From: an uncultured Collinsella sp.
GTDB taxonomy: Bacteria > Actinomycetota > Coriobacteriia > Coriobacteriales > Coriobacteriaceae
Reading direction: 5' to 3'
Length of the DNA: 38,023 nt
Assembly (NCBI GenBank): GCA_900546825.1
Contig: UREE01000014.1
Coordinates: 1-38,023 of the forward strand
Below are positions 32,577 through 38,023 of the stretch, piece by piece (position 1 is the first letter of the stretch; the number at the start of each line of letters is the position of its first letter). A model generated the notes under the pieces. That model searched no databases. It was not told the DNA's origin and saw only the letters and a list, made by a program, of their open reading frames with translations. The position numbers and the translations under genes are program-made.

Positions 32577-33407
32577 TTAAAATCCAATTTTCACGATTTG
32601 CATTTTCATCCCGTTGTCACCGACCCTTGCGAGAAGCCGGAAAAAGCCGCTGACAGAAGGGTCTCTCAAATCGTTGTAACCCAGCATATAGCCGCGACTT
32701 GTGACCTGTAGACGGCTGTTCCACGTGCCGATTTCCTTGGCGGCATCCGAAACCGCAAAATATGCCCCCACATCCTTGATTTTTGCAGTCTTAAGCCATG
32801 TTTTTGCGATCATCTTTACTGCCGTCCGATTGGCAGCATCAAAGACCAGCACTCCGCCGGGGAAAGCGTCCGCCATCCCCTGCACCAGTTCCCGAACCTG
32901 CTCCGTCAGGAAGTAATAGAACACCCCGGAGGCAAAGAACACCGCCCCGCCGGAGGCATCGATCTTGTCAAACCATGCGGGGTCTTTCAGGTCGCAGGGG
33001 ATGTTTTGCTCCCGCTCCCCGGCGGGCAGCAGCTGCTGCCGCAAGGCAATCACATCCGGGAAGTCCAGATTGTAGATCTTGCATCTACCGTTGTCGCAGG
33101 TTCTGCCGGTGTTGTCCAGCCCGCAGCCCAGATTGACCACCGCCGCATTGGGGCGGTCTTTCAGGTAATCCCGCACCTCGAAAGCAAGATCACCCTGTCG
33201 CATGGCCACCTCCAGCGCACCAAAGCGCTGCATCAGGCTGCGGGAGTTTTTCTCTGCCTCTGAAAAGTCGTAGTCGATCTGGCCGAGCAGACGAACCGCT
33301 GTTTCATCCTTGTAAAGGTTCGGGTACAGCTCCGTACACAGCTTCCGGGAATACAGCGGAAGGATCAGCGTCTCCTGCACGGTGTTTTTCTCAATTTTAC
33401 ATTTCAT
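32577..33407 (-). CDS. class I SAM methyltransferase, leucine-carboxyl-methyltransferase (LCM) family
   Basis: 276 aa. Seen: N-terminal PLYSRKLCTELYPNLYKDETA, then AMRQGDLAFEVRDYL, the SAM-binding turn VVNLGCGLDNT (Gly94-Cys95-Gly96) and YNLDFPDVIALRQQL; this order is that of the LCM/PPM family, bacterial members of which include polyketide O-methyltransferases (TcmP) and many orphans. Substrate unknown. The ATG has GAGGAAG upstream. Base composition is visibly lower in GC and uses AAA, ATT and TTT codons more than flanking genes, suggesting transfer from a lower-GC host. Upstream on the same strand are two more methyltransferase genes (114-bp gap). In that gap a 17-codon hydrophobic frame is visible but unsupported. 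Confidence 0.85.
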   Translation of the reverse strand: MKCKIEKNTVQETLILPLYSRKLCTELYPNLYKDETAVRLLGQIDYDFSEAEKNSRSLMQRFGALEVAMRQGDLAFEVRDYLKDRPNAAVVNLGCGLDNTGRTCDNGRCKIYNLDFPDVIALRQQLLPAGEREQNIPCDLKDPAWFDKIDASGGAVFFASGVFYYFLTEQVRELVQGMADAFPGGVLVFDAANRTAVKMIAKTWLKTAKIKDVGAYFAVSDAAKEIGTWNSRLQVTSRGYMLGYNDLRDPSVSGFFRLLARVGDNGMKMQIVKIGF

Positions 33408-33521
33408 AGGTTTCTTCCTCAGTGAATAAAAACTGTCATAATTGCCGCCAGCACAGCCGCTATGACCGTCATGCCTAACTCATGTGCAGGATGGATGCAA
33501 AAATGCCCGTGCTTGATGCCC

Positions 33522-34127
33522 TTACTTCCGCGCCGTGACGCAGAGCCACTTTTTCTTTTTGCGTATCTGCACCTCGTGAAAACCCGCCTGCTCCAGATAC
33601 GCCTTTAATTCAATGTCCTTGTAGATGGTCATGCCGCCGATGATCTGCGTCCACCTCTCGTCCTTGTCCGTATCGCCATTGCTCTCGTTGCAGATGAGAA
33701 TTGTCCCGCCTGGCTTCAGCGTCCGCCAGACCTCACGGAAGCATCGGGGCAAATCAGGCCAAAAATAGACGGTCTCAAAGGCCGTGGCGGCATCGAAGTA
33801 GCTATCCTCAAACACCATATCCGCCACACTGCCTTGCAGAACGGCGCAACGCCCCTCCTGAATTGCAATTCGGTTGAGCTTTCTAGTCTTCTCCACGCTG
33901 ACGGGCGAATAGTCGACGCCCTTGACGACGCCATGCGGGCATTTTTTCAGCAGCCGTTTTATGTTCGCCCCGCCGCCGCAGCCGCAATCCAGCACCTTGG
34001 CATTTGGCGCAAGTCGTAGAAATCGAAGTCCCCACCGCGCCACAGGGCTGTGCCCCAGGTTCATCATGGCAACCATAAGTTTTCCGCCGAGGCCCACGGG
34101 CTTGCGGGTGTTTTCAAAGAACGACAT
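33522..34127 (-). CDS. class I SAM-dependent methyltransferase
   Basis: 201 aa from the ATG at 34127 (GGAGGGG upstream; earlier frame start unsupported). Seen: N-terminal GLGGKLMVAMMNLGHSPVARWGLRFL, motif I VLDCGCGGGANIKRL (45-59), GVDYSPVSV, and FDAATAFETVYFWPDLP followed by VWRTLKPGGTILI. This is the layout of UbiE/COQ5-like small-molecule methyltransferases. Substrate unknown. Its start lies 14 bp inside the end of the next methyltransferase gene upstream, so the pair is translationally coupled. Same low-GC character as both neighbours. Confidence 0.85.
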   Translation of the reverse strand: MSFFENTRKPVGLGGKLMVAMMNLGHSPVARWGLRFLRLAPNAKVLDCGCGGGANIKRLLKKCPHGVVKGVDYSPVSVEKTRKLNRIAIQEGRCAVLQGSVADMVFEDSYFDAATAFETVYFWPDLPRCFREVWRTLKPGGTILICNESNGDTDKDERWTQIIGGMTIYKDIELKAYLEQAGFHEVQIRKKKKWLCVTARK

Positions 34128-34743
34128 CTGGCCCCTCCGATTTCGTGCATTCCGCATAGGTCAACGGGAACGAGGCCTTCAGCACCGCGCTTTTCTGCAC
34201 CGCCCAGCCGTTTTGACGCAGGAAACGCAGGTATTCCCCGCTTGTCCACCTGCTGTGGAGGGGGAATCCCGCCATACTCATGAAAAAGGCTTTTGCCTTG
34301 CCGGAAACCGAGTTCCCCGCGTGGGTGAAGGTTGGCGCGATGAGCACGCCGTCGTCCTTCAGCACCCGCCTGATTTCTTGCAGGGCCTTTTCCGGATGCG
34401 GTACTATGTGAAGTGCGTTGGAAACGATCACCACTTCGAAGGACTTCTGCGCATAGGGCAGGCGGAACATATCCTGCACGGAAAAGTGCAGCTTTGCGGA
34501 TTGATTGTCCCGCTTTGCTTCAAGGATCATCTTTGCAGAGGCGTCCGTAGCCTCGATGCGCGCCGCCGCATCCACGACGCTCTTTGCGATAAGCCCCGTG
34601 CCGGTGGCAACCTCCAGCACGGTCTTTGCTTTCACCACCGGCCGGATCAGCCCATACATCTTCTCATACGCCGCCCGGTCGTTTCGCATGAAACGGTCAT
34701 ACCGACCGGCGTTCTTTTCCCAGAAACCCTCGCGTTCGTGCAT
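34114..34743 (-). CDS. class I SAM-dependent methyltransferase
   Basis: 209 aa from the ATG at 34743 (a TTG five codons earlier is possible; GGGGG lies in between). Seen: HEREGFWEKNAGRYDRFM, motif I VLEVATGTGLIAKSV (42-56), EATDASAKMI, and VVIVSNALHIVPHPEKALQEIRRVLKDDGVLI, typical of Methyltransf_11/UbiE-like enzymes. First gene of the three-gene leftward methyltransferase set. A GTTAGA-GCAA-TCTAAC palindrome lies 19 bp upstream of the start codon and may be an operator. Substrate unknown; genes of this type in low-GC gut bacteria often sit beside small transcription regulators, none of which is seen here. Confidence 0.85.
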   Translation of the reverse strand: MHEREGFWEKNAGRYDRFMRNDRAAYEKMYGLIRPVVKAKTVLEVATGTGLIAKSVVDAAARIEATDASAKMILEAKRDNQSAKLHFSVQDMFRLPYAQKSFEVVIVSNALHIVPHPEKALQEIRRVLKDDGVLIAPTFTHAGNSVSGKAKAFFMSMAGFPLHSRWTSGEYLRFLRQNGWAVQKSAVLKASFPLTYAECTKSEGPDVVL

Positions 34744-34761
34744 GGCTGTCGCCCCCAAACA

Positions 34762-34777
34762 GTTAGAGCAATCTAAC
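34762..34777 (-). promoter_or_regulatory. candidate operator of the methyltransferase operon
   Basis: Palindrome GTTAGA-GCAA-TCTAAC, partly overlapping a TATAGT hexamer that could be a -10 on the minus strand (34778-34783). Confidence 0.5.
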
Positions 34778-34965
34778 TATAACACACGAATCATGCAGTA
34801 AGATGAGGCTAACCTTCTTTTCTTGGCTAAGACGCATCTCTTCGGTTTTCGCTTATAACGGCGCGAGTCAGATACTAGGCTGGAGCTGAAGAAAGAGCTC
34901 GGCGGACAGGTAGGTCGATACCGGTTCCCGGAACGGTGATCCAGCCAATTACACCAGGGCCCTAG

Positions 34966-34982
34966 CCATTGAGTGGGAATAG
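34966..34982. repeat. att-like repeat 3, diverged copy of the guaA 3' end
   Basis: CCATTGAGTGGGAATAG, 15 of 17 bases equal to the guaA end. The neighbours AG before and AA after are shared with repeat 2 (AGCCAT-x-GAGTGGGA-x-TAGAA). The two changes are silent in the encoded TIEWE end, as expected if it came from another guaA gene. Confidence 0.68.
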
Positions 34983-34992
34983 AAAATTCCTT

Positions 34993-35042
34993 AGTTATGG
35001 GGGTATAAATTTGATTTCCTTTAGGATACCCCCCCCATAACT
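34993..35042. terminator. hairpin AGTTATGGGGGTAT / ATACCCCC..ATAACT
   Basis: Stem of up to 14 bp with a run of eight C residues in the right arm (three unpaired). It lies just right of repeat 3. No T tract; could be a junction structure or a terminator remnant. Confidence 0.5.
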
Positions 35043-35307
35043 ATATGAATTGACCTGCTGACTCCAATGAAGATTGGAGGGCAACTGCCAGGGGTGACGG
35101 CCCAGCGAGTGTTATTTTGCGAGCTATGCGCGTTGAAAGCGACCTTTCGTGGCATAAGCTACTTGCCGGAAGCCGCGGCTTTCAGAGTACGGCTTACGTG
35201 TACGTTTAACCTCCGTGGGCGACGGGGTGCCGCAAGGCGTAGAATATCGCCCACCTGTAGGGGCCTGCAGCGATGCGGGCCCCACTTCGTATGAAGAGGC
35301 GCAACCG
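35043..35307 (+). ncRNA. hairpin-rich leader upstream of the ToxN/AbiQ-like gene, possible antitoxin RNA
   Basis: Hairpins visible: CTCCAAT/ATTGGAG (35062-35079), GAAA/TTTC (about 35135), the palindrome AAGCCGCGGCTT (35170-35181), GGGCGA/TCGCCC (35217-35252) and GGGGCC/GGCCCC (35260-35283); the last one stands where type III systems carry a leaky terminator. A small CTTC/GAAG stem covers the ribosome site. The tandem repeats typical of ToxI-type antitoxins were looked for and not found, so this is only a candidate. Confidence 0.3.
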
Positions 35308-35757
35308 GTGAAGGTCGTATCCATCTCCCAGGACTTCTTCGACCTCGTCGAGGGCGACCGCGAGCTCATGCTTAAGCACAATCTCCCCTGCATCGTGGTG
35401 GTGAGGCTGCGTTTCCGCGGGAAGCGCAGGGACTTCGCCGTACCGCTGCATTCCAACATCGCCCCCAACGTGCCCAAAGACCAGTACTTTGCGTTGCCAC
35501 CCCGCCCCACGACGCGCCTCGGCTGCCGCCACGGCATCCACTACATCAAGATGTTCCCCATAACCAAGTCCTACCAGCGCCGCTTCAGGACCGAGGGCTC
35601 GGCCTACTACGAGACGCTCCAGCGCATCATCGACGGCAACACCAAGCGCATTGTCTCCGAGTGCCAGGCGTACCTCGACCGCTACGAGCGCGAGGGAAGG
35701 CCCCACTTCGCCGTCGACATCGACCGTATCGTGGGGCTGCTGGAGGGCGAGAAGTAG
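35308..35757 (+). CDS. candidate ToxN/AbiQ-like endoribonuclease toxin (type III TA-like)
   Basis: 149 aa from a GTG start at 35308 with AAGAGG eight bases upstream. The order of elements fits the ToxN/AbiQ fold: V-S-ISQDFFDLV at the N terminus; a strand pair IVVVRLRFRGKRRDFAVPL followed by HSN (compare the (Y/F)xxPLxS of ToxN with its catalytic Ser); DQYFALPP; HGIHYIKMFPI (compare GxINLxxMIPV); and a C-terminal helix RIIDGNTKRIVSECQAYLDRY as in ToxN helix 3-4. Length is a little short (ToxN about 170). Very basic in the middle. Known members cut RNA and are held by a repeat RNA antitoxin; that RNA is not obvious here. The assignment rests on remembered motif order and could be wrong. Confidence 0.5.
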   Translation: MKVVSISQDFFDLVEGDRELMLKHNLPCIVVVRLRFRGKRRDFAVPLHSNIAPNVPKDQYFALPPRPTTRLGCRHGIHYIKMFPITKSYQRRFRTEGSAYYETLQRIIDGNTKRIVSECQAYLDRYEREGRPHFAVDIDRIVGLLEGEK

Positions 35758-35974
35758 GGCACTTCGGCTCAGTCTCGAGCCATGTGGAGTCGCTCCGCAT
35801 TTTTGAACGCCGCGTGTGCGTCCCAAATACTTGAGAAACTTGAGAAACAAGCTGTGAAGTGCAGTGGCTCGCCCGTGCCCGTGCATAGCCGTCACCATTA
35901 GCGTCTACGCGGCGTCGGCTTCAAGTGGAACTGGCCCCACTGCTGTATATGGTTTGCCTTGCTGCACATGGCGA

Positions 35975-36394
35975 TCAATGCCCGCGATGCTTCTGCTTGC
36001 GCTTCAGCTTTCGCTGCTCGAAGCGCGCCTCCGCCTCATCCGCGCGACGCTGGCTTCTTGCTTGAGCCGACTCCCGCTTCATCGCTTCCCGCTGTGCTGC
36101 GAGCGCCTGTTGTGCCTTGGTGCTCACCGCGGGCCGCTTAAGGGCTTTCGCTGCCTCGCGAGCGCGTCGCTTGGGATTCTTCGCGGGCTTGCTTGTTTCC
36201 GTGGCCTCGTCACCGAAGAACGCGAGCTTCGCCCATTTGCTTGTAACGAATTGCAGGATTTCCTCATCGGACGGTTCCGCGCCGAAGACGATGCGGGCGG
36301 CGCCGTATCTGCCGTCCTCGACATGCTCCGCCAGCCCGACCCAGAATTGGCCGTCATGATATACGGTCAGGGTGGATGACACGCTGATCTGCAT
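35975..36394 (-). CDS. yjdF: YjdF family protein (DUF2992)
   Basis: 139 aa from the ATG at 36394 with AAAGGAGG upstream. Seen: N-terminal ISVSSTLTVYHDGQFWVGLAEHVEDGRYGAARIVFGAEPSDEEILQF is the YjdF signature (split in the family as LTVYFDGQFWVG and ARVTFGAEPTDAE), then a highly basic coiled tail (about 85-139, KNPKRRAREAAKALKR and onward) usual for the family. Function is unknown. In Firmicutes the gene is controlled by the yjdF riboswitch, which responds to azaaromatic compounds; a candidate element lies in the 5' leader here. It is in the accessory region after the ToxN-like gene, on the opposite strand. Confidence 0.87.
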   Translation of the reverse strand: MQISVSSTLTVYHDGQFWVGLAEHVEDGRYGAARIVFGAEPSDEEILQFVTSKWAKLAFFGDEATETSKPAKNPKRRAREAAKALKRPAVSTKAQQALAAQREAMKRESAQARSQRRADEAEARFEQRKLKRKQKHRGH

Positions 36395-36436
36395 GGTTGG
36401 TTCCTCCTTTATGTAGATGACCATGCAGAGAAGGGA

Positions 36437-36520
36437 CAACCAAGGAGGCAGGTTACTGATGCGGACTCCCGCACGCCCACGACTACCCGACGGGGACTGT
36501 GTTTTCATCTCTGGTGGTTG
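36437..36520 (-). promoter_or_regulatory. candidate yjdF riboswitch
   Basis: The minus-strand leader of yjdF has a closing helix CAACCA/TGGTTG (36515-36520 with 36437-36442), an internal hairpin TGCGG-GAGT-CCGCA, and stretches CAGTCCCC, GGGTAGTCGTGGGC and GTAACCTGCC, which I recall as conserved in yjdF RNAs. The ribosome site of yjdF lies about 35 bases after it. Confidence 0.6.
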
Positions 36521-36566
36521 GATTGTAGCATGAGCGAATGCGCATTGACCTCGCTGCCGGCATGCT

Positions 36567-36791
36567 GTGACTGGTCGAGGGTTCTACCAGGAATGGGGTA
36601 AACCGGCACAGGAGCTGCGCCCTGGCGATGTGGTCAACATCGCCCCGGGTGTGAAACATTGGCACGGAGCCGCGCCCGAGAGCTGGTTCTCCCATCTCGC
36701 GCTGGAGGTTCCGGGCGAGGAGGCCTCCAACGAGTGGTTAGAGCCCGTGGGAGACGGGGAATATCTCAAAGAGACTAACAAGGAGGCTTAA
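36567..36791 (+). pseudogene. C-terminal fragment of a cupin-domain protein
   Basis: 74 codons reading TGRGFYQEWGKPAQELRPGD, then VVNIAPGVKHWHGAAPESWF and SHLALEVPGE: the second half of a small cupin of the carboxymuconolactone-decarboxylase-associated type. The first half, with the HxH metal motif, is missing; an in-frame stop lies at 36546 just upstream and there is no ribosome site. Its stop overlaps by 17 bp the end of the convergent sirtuin remnant. Almost certainly not functional alone. Confidence 0.8.
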
Positions 36792-37524
36792 ATACCTTCG
36801 CCGTCCGCGCCGCCGAGAGCAGGGCGCCCAAATCGGCCTGGATCGCCCCTGCCTTGCTCCCGAGCTGCAACGGAGCCGAGCCGCCCGAGATGTTTACGCT
36901 CAAAAGGTGCGCATCCGGCAGCTTCGCGGTCATGCTCCAGAACGGGAGCGTGATGATGCCGGGGGTCATCTCGCCCACGCCGAGCTCCAGCAACAGCACG
37001 CGGCGATCGCTGCGCTCGCGCACGAAGCGCTCGTATCGTCCGAGGCTCTCGCGCCATGCCGCACCCTGCAGAAACGTGTCGTCGCGCACCCACGGCACAA
37101 GCTGCCAGCCGCAGTGCGGGCATCGGGGGACATCCTCGCTGCGGACCTCGAACCCCGCCATGCCCGCGAGCATGCGCTCGACGTAGGGGCTCGCATCGAA
37201 GAGCTCGTCGCAGCATGGCTGCTTGCATTGAAGGTGCGCGAAGCTTCCCTGATAGTTGCAGATCCTCTCGGTGGGAAACGTCTTCTCGACTTGGGTGTCC
37301 ACATTGGTGCTCAGGATGAAGTAATCCTTATGGCCGATGAGGGACCGTAGGTCGAGATAGGGTTGCGAGGTCGGCTCGCGCAGCATGAAATCGATGTATC
37401 GCGCGTAGTAGGCCCATTGCTGCTCGAGGCTGGGGTAGAGGTGGTAGAAGCCGTCGAAAAGGCTCTTGACTACTTTCGATTGATGCTCAGTGCCCATTGT
37501 ATTCGCTACGATTAAACTCGGCAC
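36775..37524 (-). pseudogene. N-terminally truncated SIR2-family (SirTM-like) protein
   Basis: About 240-250 codons. Seen: YPSLEQQWAYYARYIDFM, STNVDTQVEKTFP (the N-V-D element of sirtuins), Cys residues CKQPCC and CPHCGWQLVPWVR for zinc, VLLLELGVGEMTPGI, and SVNISGG near the end. This is the order of class M sirtuins that ADP-ribosylate lipoylated GcvH-L. The N-terminal ~50 residues with GAGAGLS for NAD binding are absent; upstream the frame meets a TGA (about 37554) and the first ATG at 37497 has no ribosome site. No macrodomain, lipoate ligase or GcvH-L gene is adjacent, as an intact system would have. Probably inactive. Confidence 0.72.
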
Positions 37525-37696
37525 AGGGGATACTGGTTTTCCGTGCGAAAACGCTCATGCCGCTAAATTGAGCGACCGCCTGTACTGCAGCGGGATCATC
37601 CGCCCGAGCGATCCCTTAATCCGTCGCCCGTTGCGCCAATCGGCAGAAGCCACGCGTGGACGCTAATCGCTCGAGCGAATCGTCGTCGGTTTCCGT

Positions 37697-38023
37697 TTAA
37701 CGATTTCTTTTTCCGCTATTATCCGACCCTCGGACTTCCTCGTGATAGAAGTAGTCCACGATCACCGGATGCCCCTGCGGGACTCTGCCATAAGGCATTT
37801 CGTTGTCCACAAAGGGGCAATCGTACTTCTTGGCCATTTCCTCGGCTTTTACTTCAAGCGCTTCAAAATAGCTACGGTTGCGCTTGTTATAGATCTCATC
37901 GTAAAGCGGTACGAGATCGGGATGTTTCTCGGCGATATAATCCAGGATCGCTTTTTTGAAACCACCCCGAAGATTGAGATTTTCGAGCCAAAACAAATCG
38001 CACCGATCCTTTACTCGCTCAAA
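37697..38023 (-). CDS. SPL family radical SAM protein, C-terminal part (cut by window edge)
   Basis: 109 codons, open to the right end of the window. Seen: CDLFWLENLNLRGGFKKAI, then AEKHPDLVPLYDEIYNKRNRSYF, and CPFVDNEMPYGRVPQGHP ending in YFYHEEVRG: the C terminus of spore-photoproduct-lyase-like radical SAM proteins found in non-sporing gut bacteria. The CxxxCxxC cluster motif should lie beyond the window. AT-richer than the core genes, like the methyltransferases. The 170 bp between it and the sirtuin remnant hold nothing I recognise. Confidence 0.78.
   Translation of the reverse strand, partial: FERVKDRCDLFWLENLNLRGGFKKAILDYIAEKHPDLVPLYDEIYNKRNRSYFEALEVKAEEMAKKYDCPFVDNEMPYGRVPQGHPVIVDYFYHEEVRGSDNSGKRNR

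Noticed and set aside
33408..33521. 17-codon hydrophobic frame between methyltransferase genes
   Set aside because: Weak ribosome site and no homologue recognised; could be a remnant of a small membrane protein but too little to call.
34993..35042. CRISPR-like or phage cos-like structure at the C8 run
   Set aside because: Single hairpin with no periodic repeats and no cas or terminase genes in the window.
35829..35846. 9-bp tandem repeat ACTTGAGAA x2 after the ToxN-like gene
   Set aside because: Only two short units and on the wrong side of the toxin gene for a type III antitoxin array; likely chance or minor slippage.

Overview
This window looks like a chromosomal segment of a Coriobacteriia gut anaerobe, most likely Collinsella or a close relative. 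The grounds are high GC, strong GGAG-type ribosome binding sites, and the gene set: type III glutamine synthetase, a single-chain MurT-GatD, paired glycerol dehydrogenases, and PTS plus GH4 sugar use. The genus is inferred from gene content and was not tested by alignment.

The left two thirds (1-29,850) is mostly housekeeping. A leftward set (metF, a separate methionine synthase reactivation protein, a short metH, then a PFL/DUF711 protein) forms a cobalamin-dependent methionine and methyl-folate module. A structured intergenic region precedes rightward glnN. After glnN comes an inverted-repeat element, then tRNA-Glu with its terminator and a downstream duplicate of its 3' end that looks like an integration scar. 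Next is a leftward unit of two coupled helical-repeat proteins and a fused MurT-GatD lipid II amidation enzyme. An iron alcohol dehydrogenase, two glycerol dehydrogenase paralogues and a polyferredoxin follow on the plus strand. A GntR/UTRA regulator and a zinc polyol-type dehydrogenase face a PTS EIIBC and a GH4 6-phospho-alpha-glucosidase across a region with matching operator palindromes. This is a coherent alpha-glucoside locus, possibly for alpha-glucosyl polyols such as maltitol. ychF, a DUF1648 protein, a divergent unknown/XRE pair around a perfect 24-bp palindrome, L-asparaginase and guaA complete this part.

The right third (29,845-38,023) is accessory. The last 17 bp of guaA recur exactly at 32,406 and with two changes at 34,966. 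That is the pattern expected of successive insertions at the guaA 3' end, dividing the region into modules. Module 1 carries a TfoX-N protein and a HEPN-type Abi protein. Module 2 carries three SAM methyltransferases of visibly lower GC and a LexA/DinR-like box beside the repeat. Beyond the third repeat lie a ToxN/AbiQ-like candidate toxin with a hairpin-rich leader, a YjdF protein preceded by a candidate yjdF riboswitch, and decayed genes (half of a cupin, a sirtuin lacking its NAD-binding N terminus). The window ends inside a radical SAM SPL-family gene. No integrase, transposase, CRISPR array or rRNA was seen.

All calls come from reading the sequence and remembered family motifs; no searches were run.
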